Source: Euryarchaeota archaeon UBA251
GTDB taxonomy: Archaea > Thermoplasmatota > Poseidoniia > Poseidoniales > Thalassarchaeaceae
Assembly (NCBI GenBank): GCA_002497905.1
Contig: DAFJ01000059.1
Coordinates: 1 to 49,201 of the forward strand
Direction of reading: 5' to 3'
Length of the DNA: 49,201 bases
Part shown: in pieces, positions 26,559-34,930 of the stretch
Position numbering within the stretch: position 1 is the stretch's first letter
Layout of the letters: every line of letters begins with the position of its first letter
The notes under the pieces: model-generated
Told to the model about the DNA's origin: nothing
The model's database searches: none
What the model saw: the letters and a program-made list of their open reading frames with translations, nothing else
Translations under genes and position numbers: made by a program

Positions 26559-29189
26559 ATGGGAGAAACACAGAATGAATCTCGTCTCCTAGTGTTCCTG
26601 TTGCCTGCGCTGTTAATTCCGTTAGGTCTTGCGTTTGGTAGTGGAGATGGTTCGACTGAGTGGTCTTTCCTCATTATTGCAGCACCAATGATTGCATTCC
26701 CGATTATTCTCATCGTGGGTCAGGTTTGGAATGGGCACAAATTTTGGAAAAACACACTGAAGGAAGGCGGGATCCCTGCTCTCATGACAATGACCGTGAC
26801 GCTTGGGGTCGGTATCTGGGTGCTTGTTGACCACCTCTGCGGATCGGCGCAACTGTCTGAGGACACTGCAGTGAATCTACTGAGTTGGATATCTTTCGAT
26901 GTCTTAGCTCATACCGAGGCTGGCTGGATGCTTGTTCCTGGATTTGAGGACATTACCTTTGGCGTATGGGTTGATCAGGTCACCCTCATGCTACTCTTCG
27001 TTGCCACCTTCCTAACCTTCCTAATCTGTTGGTTTGCAATCGGTTACATGACTACAGATGAGATTAACGAGAATCGAAACCATCGTTTCTTCGCAGAGTA
27101 TCTCCTCTTCACTGCAGGTATGTTCGGCATGGTGCTTGCTGACAACTTCCTCTGGTTGTTCATATTCTGGGAGATTATGGGTTTGTGCTCCTACCTACTC
27201 ATCGGATTCTACTACTGGAAACCGAGTGCTGCATCCGCGGCTAAGAAGGCATTCATGACAACACGTGTTGGCGACGTCTTCCTGATGGTGGGGCTTCTCA
27301 TCTTGTACAGAATCTATGGTTCACTAAATTTTGGCGTCGTCTTCGATGACCCATCTACTGGTGTTAATGGAGTACCTGTTGATGTCGAACTCCTTGGATG
27401 GGCACTTGTCATGCTCTTTATCGGGGCAGTGGGTAAGTCTGCTCAGTTCCCACTCCACGTGTGGCTACCAGATGCGATGGAAGGCCCTACTCCGGTTTCA
27501 GCCCTCATCCACGCAGCGACGATGGTGAATGCAGGATTGTATCTCGTCGCACGAATGGTCCCATTCTTTGATGTCGCTCATGGTGGCTTGGCAGGCCTTG
27601 AGAACATAGGTATCCTGATTGCATGGGTGGGTGGAATTACCGCATTCATGGCGGCAGGTATCGCTTTCGTTCAGAATGATATCAAGAAGGTACTAGCGTA
27701 TTCGACGATGAGTCAACTGGCCTACATATTCACGGGTTTGGGTGCAGCTCTCTGGTTCCTTAACCAAGAGGGTGATGCGATGCATACTGCCGGAGTCATT
27801 GTTCTAGGTTCTTCCCTTTTCCATCTCTTCAACCATGCAATGGCGAAAGGTATGCTGTTCATGGCATCCGGGTCGGTGATTCATGAGGTCCATCATGCAC
27901 ATGATCATTTACATCACGACACCCATGGTCACGAAGAAGATTTGAGCGAGGTCCCCAAGGCTCTTGTCGCTCTTGTCAAACATCTGAGAAGCGAGGGTAT
28001 GACTCTTCGAGAGTTCTTCTCTGATCTTGATGTTGACGATAGCCGTACTCTTGACCTCGACGAACTCCGTTCTGGACTAATGGGCGTCGGAATCGTCGAA
28101 GAAGAATCCGCTGTTGATGCGATGATTGCTGCAATGGATCGCAACGATGATGGCCAGATTGACCCCGTCGAACTAGATTCCTATATGATGGATTTCTTGA
28201 TTGGAGGGCGCGTCGAATCGCATGGTGGTCACGAAGAATTCGATCCTCAGGATATGCGAAACATGGGAGGTCTTGCAGCTCATCTTCCCGTTACCTCAAC
28301 GGCGATGATGTTAGGGTCCATGTCAATTATTGGCATTCCACTGATAGGGGGGTTCTGGTCGAAGGAAGGTATCGTTGGTTATACCTGGAAAGCATTCTTT
28401 GAGAATGAACCTCTGATGCTTGGACCTGCATTACTCGTTCTCATGACGGCAGGTATGACGGGCTTCTACATGACGCGTATGTGGATGATGACTTTCGCAG
28501 GTGCACCGAAGTCTGACGTGGTAGATCATGTTCACGAGACTACGCCATGGATCAAGACCCCTCTCGTAACCCTCTCAATCGTGACGGCCTTCACTGGCCT
28601 CCTGTTGACAATGTTTGGTGTAGTGAAATATCTCGGAGGTAAGTATGACGAGTTGAAGTTGTATGATTCCCATAGTTACGATCCATCAGTGATTGATGCA
28701 TTTGTTTACGCCCTTGAGCACGCCTTCTTACCTTCTGATCCAAACATGATGGCAGTTGGCTACACGACGATCGTACTCGCATTCTTGCTCGGACCTTGGT
28801 TTGCGATGCGCGTCCACGGTGGCTCTCTCAAAGAGGGTGCAGAGGCCTTCCCTCTCGTTGGATGGTTAGTCAGTCTTTCAGGACGGCCTAGCCGAATGGA
28901 TGCTTCCCGAATGGCTTCTTCCTCACTTGCAAGGGCATTGGAGAATCGGCTCTACATCGATGACCTTTACGATGAGATCATTCGTAGGACTGTGATACCG
29001 TTCTCTTATCTCAGCGCTTGGTTCGACAAGCGTGTCATAGATGGTATTGTGAAGAGTGTTGAACTTGGATCTCAGGGTGCGAGTCAGCGAATCCGATTAC
29101 TTACCACAGGAAGTGCTCGTGACTACATCTTGTATGCTACCGTTGGGGCATTAAGCATCACATTCATCCTAATGGGGGTGAGCCTTTGA
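26559..29189 (+). CDS. nuoL: Complex I antiporter-like subunit L with inserted His-rich/EF-hand domain
   Basis: This 876-residue distal proton-pumping subunit compares with about 610-650 residues in bacteria. The antiporter core is clear: FWEIMGLCSYLLIGFYYW (Glu of helix 5), PTPVSALIHAATMVNAG, NDIKKVLAYSTMSQLAYI and FNHAMAKGMLFMASGSVIH (helix-11 His/Lys). Between GSVIH and QDMRNMGGL, where relatives have only a few residues, about 115 residues are inserted. The insert has nine His within residues 442-458, then an EF-hand pair. Loop 1 is 491-502 (DVDDSRTLDLDE, with Arg at the usual Gly position) and loop 2 is 527-538 (DRNDDGQIDPVE, canonical). The C-terminus retains the segment expected for the lateral helix and final membrane helix. 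The start ATG 26559 follows the SD GAGGTGAT (26547-26554). Confidence 0.95.
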   Translation: MGETQNESRLLVFLLPALLIPLGLAFGSGDGSTEWSFLIIAAPMIAFPIILIVGQVWNGHKFWKNTLKEGGIPALMTMTVTLGVGIWVLVDHLCGSAQLSEDTAVNLLSWISFDVLAHTEAGWMLVPGFEDITFGVWVDQVTLMLLFVATFLTFLICWFAIGYMTTDEINENRNHRFFAEYLLFTAGMFGMVLADNFLWLFIFWEIMGLCSYLLIGFYYWKPSAASAAKKAFMTTRVGDVFLMVGLLILYRIYGSLNFGVVFDDPSTGVNGVPVDVELLGWALVMLFIGAVGKSAQFPLHVWLPDAMEGPTPVSALIHAATMVNAGLYLVARMVPFFDVAHGGLAGLENIGILIAWVGGITAFMAAGIAFVQNDIKKVLAYSTMSQLAYIFTGLGAALWFLNQEGDAMHTAGVIVLGSSLFHLFNHAMAKGMLFMASGSVIHEVHHAHDHLHHDTHGHEEDLSEVPKALVALVKHLRSEGMTLREFFSDLDVDDSRTLDLDELRSGLMGVGIVEEESAVDAMIAAMDRNDDGQIDPVELDSYMMDFLIGGRVESHGGHEEFDPQDMRNMGGLAAHLPVTSTAMMLGSMSIIGIPLIGGFWSKEGIVGYTWKAFFENEPLMLGPALLVLMTAGMTGFYMTRMWMMTFAGAPKSDVVDHVHETTPWIKTPLVTLSIVTAFTGLLLTMFGVVKYLGGKYDELKLYDSHSYDPSVIDAFVYALEHAFLPSDPNMMAVGYTTIVLAFLLGPWFAMRVHGGSLKEGAEAFPLVGWLVSLSGRPSRMDASRMASSSLARALENRLYIDDLYDEIIRRTVIPFSYLSAWFDKRVIDGIVKSVELGSQGASQRIRLLTTGSARDYILYATVGALSITFILMGVSL

Positions 29190-30793
29190 ATTCGCTAGAG
29201 ATTCTCACTTTGACTCCTCTCGCTGCGGGTCTTATGCTTCTCTTCCTTCACGAGATTGTTCCGAACAATACCCGAGAGAAGGCAACTGAGCTGATTCGCT
29301 ACGCGAATCTTGGTATTGCTATCATTCTCTTCCTTCTTGCAACCCAAATCGGGTTTGAGACAGATTGGATTGACACATGGGCTGCAGGGAACTTTGGAGG
29401 CCAGAATGCATATGTCCTCGAGAGCACACCTGTGTCTTTGATTTCTAGCATAGGAGTCACTTGGCACATAGGTATCGATGCACTATCTTTCCCAATGGTT
29501 TGGTTGACTACACTGCTTATCCCCATCTCGATGCTTGTACAGTGGGATGCGGAGAAGGGTGCGCAGTTTCACAGCCTGATACTGATTATGGAAGGCGCAC
29601 TGCTTGGTGTGTTTGTCGTTCTTGACTTATTCATGTTCTACGCATTCTGGGAACTTACACTCGTTCCGATGTTTTTCCTGATTCTTGTATGGGGTGGAGC
29701 TGATCGCCGATATGCCGCAATGAAATTCTTCATCTATACATTCTCAGCGAGTATTCTGATGCTTATCGGCATCCTGATTGTCTACTTCCACAGTGCTCCT
29801 GCTGGTGACTTCACAGGCACTCTAACAGGCCATCATTTCGACATGGTTTCACTGATGCAACAATCGTCGTTAATCGATTCAGCGGGTTTGAGAATGGTTG
29901 TATTCCTTCTCCTTCTGGTTGGTTTCGCGACCAAGATGCCCAGCGTTCCAGTCCATACTTGGTTGCCCGATGCTCACGTCCAGGCCCCTACGGCTGGTTC
30001 GATGCTACTTGCAGGTGTGATGCTGAAGATGGGCGCCTACGGTTTCCTTCGCATAGCGGTCTCATTCTTCCCTCAGGAGACGGTTACCATGATTCCACTT
30101 CTAGTGTTCCTCGGGATGGCCAGCCTGTTTTACGGCGCATGGGTATGTCTTGGTCAGACGAATCTCAAGCGAATGGTTGCTTACTCTTCAGTTTCGCACA
30201 TGGGTCTAATTTTCCTCGGGATTGCAACAATGCAACCGCTTGGTATCGCAGGTGCGTTGTTCATGATGTTCGCTCATGGTCTGATCTCGCCTCTTCTTTT
30301 CGCCGTGTGTGGTTCTTTCAAACATCATTATCATACGCTTGAAATCGGTTCAATGCGCGGACTTGCCCACCATAGTCCGTTCATGGCTGGACACATGATG
30401 CTTGGTTGGATGGCAAGTCTTGGTCTACCGTTACTTGCTGGATTCGTTGCTGAGGTTGCAATTATGATTGCTTTCTGGATGACCTTCGGCTGGTGGGTGC
30501 TCATACCTGCTCTAACTCTCATCCTTACTGCTGGATACTATCTCTGGTCTATGCAGCGTACCATCTTCGAAGGAAGTGACCCCCACCGCGGTATTCTACC
30601 TGATACAATGCATGGTGAGGAACCGCGGGACATTACTTGGCATGAGAACGTCGGGATGTTCATTCTAGGCGCTCTTGCGATCCTCTTCGGTATTTTGCCA
30701 GCGATCTTCTTTGACATGATGTCGAATTGGAGTAGCGGTCTGGTGAGTGAGGTACTCATCGATGCTCTGACCCAACTGGAGGTGACCCCATGA
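29186..30793 (+). CDS. nuoM: Complex I antiporter-like subunit M
   Basis: This 535-residue proton-pumping membrane subunit has conserved features FMFYAFWELTLVPMFFLILVWG (helix-5 Glu), FATKMPSVPVHTWLPDAHV, NLKRMVAYSSVSHMGL (helix-8 Lys) and FMMFAHGLISPLLFAVCG. The length is close to the usual 500-520. It starts with TTG at 29186, overlapping the nuoL stop, with GGGGGTGA four bases upstream. No insertion like that in NuoL is present in its equivalent loop (HHYHTLEIGSMRGL). Confidence 0.96.
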   Translation: MNSLEILTLTPLAAGLMLLFLHEIVPNNTREKATELIRYANLGIAIILFLLATQIGFETDWIDTWAAGNFGGQNAYVLESTPVSLISSIGVTWHIGIDALSFPMVWLTTLLIPISMLVQWDAEKGAQFHSLILIMEGALLGVFVVLDLFMFYAFWELTLVPMFFLILVWGGADRRYAAMKFFIYTFSASILMLIGILIVYFHSAPAGDFTGTLTGHHFDMVSLMQQSSLIDSAGLRMVVFLLLLVGFATKMPSVPVHTWLPDAHVQAPTAGSMLLAGVMLKMGAYGFLRIAVSFFPQETVTMIPLLVFLGMASLFYGAWVCLGQTNLKRMVAYSSVSHMGLIFLGIATMQPLGIAGALFMMFAHGLISPLLFAVCGSFKHHYHTLEIGSMRGLAHHSPFMAGHMMLGWMASLGLPLLAGFVAEVAIMIAFWMTFGWWVLIPALTLILTAGYYLWSMQRTIFEGSDPHRGILPDTMHGEEPRDITWHENVGMFILGALAILFGILPAIFFDMMSNWSSGLVSEVLIDALTQLEVTP

Positions 30794-32583
30794 ATATCGA
30801 ATCACCGCTTCTAGCCAGTCCACTCTTAGGTGAAGTCCTTCGACCAGAGATGACGATTCTCATCGGCATAGTGCTCCTGATTGTGGTCCCTAACCTAGGC
30901 AATGCAACAATTCGTATTCCAATGACAAAGTTCCGAATCCCGGTATTCCTCGGAGGTCGTCGATTCACGGCGACTAGTGATCCTTTGATTCCAGGTGTGA
31001 TTTCGATGTTCGTATTGCTTCTCAGTATGGCTGCGAGTTTGATGACATTTGTCGATGGTCACGAACTCGTCAATGTCTGCATCTCAGCTAGTGGGGCAAT
31101 TCAGCAGGGTTGTACAGGGTCAGATTACATCCTTCGTTCGGATCCCTATAGCCGGCTGTTCACAACGATATTCTTCTTCGCACTCCTTCTCGGAACAGCG
31201 GCGATGATCAATCGAATGCCCGCCTTCGTTGATGCAAAGGCTCCTCATCCAGATGATACTGGAGCAACTCGAATTCATGCGATTCGTCGTCTTTTGAACA
31301 ATCGTCGTCAGGGTGATTTCCACCTTCTCATTCTCTTTGTTGCACTCGGTATGAGCATCGTTGCACTTTCGACACATCTCTTCCTGTTGTTTATTGGACT
31401 CGAACTCGCGTCTCTCGCAATCTACGTCTTAGTGGCTTTCATGAAGGAGGATGAGACCAGTGGTGAGGCTGCTACGAAGTACTTCCTAACTGGTTCAGTT
31501 GCAAGCGCAATAACTCTCTATGGCATGTCTTTGCTTTACGTTTGGAGCGGCTCCGCCTCGAATTATGCAACTGCTTCGCTTTCTCTGGTAGGGCCCAATG
31601 GCCTTGCAGCGACTTGGCAGGCGATGGATTCGATAGATCCATTGGCAGCCATCGGTTTTGGCATGGTACTCGTTGGATTTGGCTTCAAGATTAGTGCAGT
31701 TCCTTTCCACTTCGCCGCTCCAGATGCCTACTCTGGAACCTCCGCTCCGATGGCACTGATCCTTGCGACTGCATCTAAAGCGATGGGTTTCGCTGCACTC
31801 ATCCGCATCCTCATCGTGATGGCAATGCCAGAGTATGGGGCTGAAGCGACTTGGCTCATCTTAGTGGGTATCCTCTCTGTGGTTACCATGACCTGGGGTA
31901 ATCTCGCTGCACTCTCCACTGAGAACCCCAAGCGGATGCTTGCATACTCAAGTGTAGCACACGCCGGGTATCTTCTCGCTGCCTTGGCAGCACTTGGTTC
32001 TGGTATGGCAGGTGCAGCAACCTCCCGCCTTCTAGTTACAGCCGTGGTGTTCCACCTTCTCGTCCTGTCTTTCTTCAAGTCCGGTGCGTTCCTCGTTCTT
32101 ACACTCACTGAGATGAAGGGCGATGATACGAACAAGATGGAGTCCCTCTACGGACTCGGTCGACGTGATCCAATTATGGCGGCGGCTATGTTCGTGTTCA
32201 TGCTCGCTCTCGCGGGTGTTCCTCCACTATCCGGATTCCTATCCAAGTTCCTTGTGATTGATGGTATTGTAACGGCTAGCACAGCGAGCGGTTCACTTTC
32301 TGCGGGCGGCGCTATTGAGTGGTTATCTAGTGTTCACTGGGTCTTCTGGCTAGCTGTTGCGATGGCAGTCAACAGTGCCTTGTCACTATTCTATTATCTG
32401 CGAATTGGACAGGTCATGTTCTTTGAAACACCACGTTCAATCCGCCCTCTCCCCGAAGCTCCTATGATTCGTATCGCTGTAATCCTCTGTTTGTTCTTGA
32501 CTGTGCTTGCGGGCCTCGGTCCCTTCAGTCAAACTCTTGTCGATATGGCGACTATGGCGGCGCAGGAACTACTGCGTGTCTGA
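30790..32583 (+). CDS. nuoN: Complex I antiporter-like subunit N
   Basis: This is the last gene of the operon: a 597-residue antiporter-like subunit next to NuoJ/K. Typical motifs are LFIGLELASLAIYVLVAF (helix-5 Glu), KISAVPFHFAAPDAY, NPKRMLAYSSVAHAGYLLAA and PPLSGFLSKFLVI. It is about 110 residues longer than the E. coli protein. The extra length includes a hydrophilic cytoplasmic-type loop (residues about 140-175, AKAPHPDDTGATRIHAIRR) before the core. ATG 30790 overlaps the nuoM stop (ATGA) and has GGAGGTGA upstream. The next gene begins 53 bases later from its own promoter. Confidence 0.95.
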   Translation: MNIESPLLASPLLGEVLRPEMTILIGIVLLIVVPNLGNATIRIPMTKFRIPVFLGGRRFTATSDPLIPGVISMFVLLLSMAASLMTFVDGHELVNVCISASGAIQQGCTGSDYILRSDPYSRLFTTIFFFALLLGTAAMINRMPAFVDAKAPHPDDTGATRIHAIRRLLNNRRQGDFHLLILFVALGMSIVALSTHLFLLFIGLELASLAIYVLVAFMKEDETSGEAATKYFLTGSVASAITLYGMSLLYVWSGSASNYATASLSLVGPNGLAATWQAMDSIDPLAAIGFGMVLVGFGFKISAVPFHFAAPDAYSGTSAPMALILATASKAMGFAALIRILIVMAMPEYGAEATWLILVGILSVVTMTWGNLAALSTENPKRMLAYSSVAHAGYLLAALAALGSGMAGAATSRLLVTAVVFHLLVLSFFKSGAFLVLTLTEMKGDDTNKMESLYGLGRRDPIMAAAMFVFMLALAGVPPLSGFLSKFLVIDGIVTASTASGSLSAGGAIEWLSSVHWVFWLAVAMAVNSALSLFYYLRIGQVMFFETPRSIRPLPEAPMIRIAVILCLFLTVLAGLGPFSQTLVDMATMAAQELLRV

Positions 32584-32605
32584 AACCCACTCCTGACCGT
32601 GCCTG

Positions 32606-32615
32606 TTTTTATTGG
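32606..32615 (+). promoter_or_regulatory. TATA box of the aIF1A-RIO1-Dim2 operon
   Basis: TTTTTATTGG is centred about 26 bases before the ATG at 32637, which indicates a leaderless or nearly leaderless transcript. It separates this operon from nuoN. Confidence 0.5.
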
Positions 32616-32636
32616 GTGGGCTGCAGCCTGAGGTAG

Positions 32637-33281
32637 ATGGGACGTCGTCGTGAAGAGAAGGTGGACGAGGAACTCCTCGCCCAGATGGAGTCTGGAGAAG
32701 GCACCAGTCGCATTCGAGTCCCTCTCCCAAAACGCAAGGTGAATGAGATGTTCGCTATTGCTGACCAAATGCTTGGAGGGCGACGTGTCCGTGCAATTTG
32801 TGAGGATGGTGAGGTGCGCATCGCTCGTATTCCAGGTAAGATGCGCCGCCGACAATGGGTCCGTGAAGAGGATCTAATTGTAGTGCAGCCATGGGAATAT
32901 CAGGACGATCGCGCGAACGTCATTTCCCGTTATTCGAAGACTCAAGCGATGTATCTTTCCCGTAAGGGTCAACTTCCACCTATTGTCGATGTATTCGGTA
33001 CCAAAGAAGACCCCGTTGATATGGGAGATGACAGCGGTATCTTTGCTTCAGAGGACGATGATGATGGGGGTCTCTTTGGAGATGATGATGATGGTTCCCT
33101 TTTCGATTCCGAGGGTAGCGATGATGTAGATGACACGTCTCTATCAGTTGATGATTCTGAGGAGGAAGAGGTACCTGATGAGGAACCTGAACAATCCCCA
33201 TCTCCTGAGCCTTCAAAGACATCTGATAATTCAAACATCGATGATGACGATGATATGGACATTGACTCCTTCTTTGGATGA
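32637..33281 (+). CDS. eif1A: Translation initiation factor 1A with long acidic tail
   Basis: Residues 1 to about 110 are the aIF1A OB-fold that binds the ribosomal A site during initiation. The signature runs MGRRREEK, IRVPLPKRKVNEMFAIADQM, GGRRVRAICEDGEVRIARIPG, KMRRRQWVREEDLIVVQPWE. After residue 123 there are about 90 residues made almost only of Asp, Glu and Ser, ending DDDMDIDSFFG. Typical archaeal aIF1A ends soon after the OB-fold and its helix, near residue 110; long acidic tails are known in eukaryotic eIF1A. There is no SD; the start is leaderless by TATA spacing. The gene leads an operon with RIO1 and a Dim2-like KH protein, a common archaeal grouping. Confidence 0.95.
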   Translation: MGRRREEKVDEELLAQMESGEGTSRIRVPLPKRKVNEMFAIADQMLGGRRVRAICEDGEVRIARIPGKMRRRQWVREEDLIVVQPWEYQDDRANVISRYSKTQAMYLSRKGQLPPIVDVFGTKEDPVDMGDDSGIFASEDDDDGGLFGDDDDGSLFDSEGSDDVDDTSLSVDDSEEEEVPDEEPEQSPSPEPSKTSDNSNIDDDDDMDIDSFFG

Positions 33282-33290
33282 GGTGAAGTC

Positions 33291-34154
33291 TTGGACGACA
33301 TGGATCCCTTCGAGGATGAAATCGAGGAGATTGACACGAAGGAAATGCATGGCGAAGGTGGGTATGCCACTGAGTGGATGGAACAGCCCAAGATGAAGCG
33401 AATGTTTCAGGAGATTGAACATCGACTTGATGGTGTACTTGGCAAAGGACAGTATGAGTGGGTAGATCGTCGAGTATTCGATCAGGTGTTTGATCGATCC
33501 ACACTCTTATCCATCTACAAACTGATGCGGCAGGGAGAGGTAGATACAATCGAGTTTCCTATTGCCAGTGGTAAGGAGGCGCATGTTTTCTATGCAACAA
33601 GTCCGAACGGGCCACGTGCAGTGAAGATATTCCATACCACCAATGCGGTCTTCAAGAGCCTAACAAAATACATCGAGGGTGATCCGCGATTTGGAGGGTT
33701 GAGCCGCCGCCATCGTGAACTAGTGACTATTTGGGTGCGTAAGGAGCATCGGAATCTCAAGCGGCTGGAGAACTGTGGGTTGCAAGTTCCTGCAGCCTTT
33801 GGAGTCAATCGAAATGTGCTTGTTATGGAATACCTTGGATCACCCCAAGGTCCGAGCCCTCGTATCCGTGATATCCAGATTGAGAATCCGGAAGCAGTGT
33901 TCAATGAACTTGTAGATTTCATGCGAATAGCTTGGAATGTTGCCGAAATTGTTCATGCAGATCTCTCAGAGTATAATGTTCTGTGGCATGATGGCGAGCC
34001 TTGGATTATCGATGTCGGCCAAGCGGTGAAGACAGCACATCCCAATGCGCAAGAGTTTCTGATCCGTGATGTACGAAATGTCTGTCGATGGGCGGATCGT
34101 CTTGGTGTAGATGCACCCTTCGAGGAAACCTTACTCCGTGTTCTAGAGGACTGA
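33291..34154 (+). CDS. rio1: RIO1-family serine/threonine protein kinase
   Basis: This 287-residue atypical kinase/ATPase acts in late maturation of the small ribosomal subunit. Motifs in order are the ATP loop ASGKEAHVFYA, Lys in PRAVKIFHT, the flexible loop with YIEGDPRF, the hinge VLVMEYLG, the catalytic VHADLSEYNVL and the metal-binding IIDVGQAV. The N-terminus is acidic (MDDMDPFEDEIEEID). The start is TTG 33291, with GAGGTGAAG ending three bases upstream; the ATG at 33300 is possible. Where most RIO1 proteins have IDVSQSV this one has IDVGQAV, a mild change. Confidence 0.95.
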   Translation: MDDMDPFEDEIEEIDTKEMHGEGGYATEWMEQPKMKRMFQEIEHRLDGVLGKGQYEWVDRRVFDQVFDRSTLLSIYKLMRQGEVDTIEFPIASGKEAHVFYATSPNGPRAVKIFHTTNAVFKSLTKYIEGDPRFGGLSRRHRELVTIWVRKEHRNLKRLENCGLQVPAAFGVNRNVLVMEYLGSPQGPSPRIRDIQIENPEAVFNELVDFMRIAWNVAEIVHADLSEYNVLWHDGEPWIIDVGQAVKTAHPNAQEFLIRDVRNVCRWADRLGVDAPFEETLLRVLED

Positions 34155-34197
34155 GTCACCATCGGGTTCAAGTGGACCAGCGGAGGACGCAGGTCCG

Positions 34198-34929
34198 ATG
34201 GAACTGCTTGCGCGGATTGCCAAGGATCGTATTGGCGTCCTTATTGGCAAAGGTGGCGATACTAAGCGGGCCATCGAGGAGGAGGCTCGTTGTAAACTCC
34301 ATATCGACTCAGATAGCGGTGAAATCTCTGCGGATTGGGATGATGATAGCGATCCCATCATTCGTCTGAAGATGCCCGATCTAATACGTGCGATTGGACG
34401 GGGCATGTCACCACAGCGGGCTATTCAGTTGTTGGATGACGATGTGCATTTGAGAATGTACGACATTCGCGATTGGGTTGGCCGTCAGCCCAACCAAATC
34501 AAGCGCATGCGAGGACGTGTGATTGGGAGAGATGGACGTATCCGCGAACTCGTAGAGGAGTTGAGTGGTGTTGAGATTGTTGTTTATCGTTCTACCATCC
34601 TCGTAGTCGGTGATATTGAATCCCTAGCGGTAGGTTCTGCTGCGGTCGAACGTCTTCTTGGAGGATCGGAGCATGGCACAGTTCTAAAGTTCCTTGAAAA
34701 GGAGAAGCGGCGACAGAAAATCGAACGTCAGACATTGCCGATGCATTCGGAGCGTCAAGTAACCGGTTCTGCAAGATTCGACGATCTAGTTCCTGGACTT
34801 GCGGCAGCGCGCGAACGTCGTAATCAGCGGCGATTCAAAGGAATCCAAGTAGATCCTGAGGATGAGTCAGCAATTTCTGAGATGATGGGTCTTGCAGAGG
34901 ATGAGCATGTCCGATACGAGGAAGAGTGA
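34198..34929 (+). CDS. KH-domain RNA-binding protein, Dim2/Pno1-like
   Basis: This 243-residue protein has two KH-type domains: IAKDRIGVLIGKGGDTKRAI (residues 6-25) and, after a helical linker, RGRVIGRDGRIRELVEELSG with its GRDG loop. Eukaryotic Pno1/Dim2 and its archaeal homologues bind the 3' end of small-subunit rRNA and partner RIO1. The C-terminus is a basic then acidic tail. The gene follows RIO1 by 43 bases, with GGAGG upstream of the ATG. The stop lies one base from the stop of the convergent surface-protein gene. Confidence 0.93.
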   Translation: MELLARIAKDRIGVLIGKGGDTKRAIEEEARCKLHIDSDSGEISADWDDDSDPIIRLKMPDLIRAIGRGMSPQRAIQLLDDDVHLRMYDIRDWVGRQPNQIKRMRGRVIGRDGRIRELVEELSGVEIVVYRSTILVVGDIESLAVGSAAVERLLGGSEHGTVLKFLEKEKRRQKIERQTLPMHSERQVTGSARFDDLVPGLAAARERRNQRRFKGIQVDPEDESAISEMMGLAEDEHVRYEEE

Positions 34930-34930
34930 T

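Noticed and set aside
32969..33549. Ser-rich and His-rich minus-strand frames
   Set aside because: They are the reverse of the acidic tail of aIF1A and the start of RIO1.
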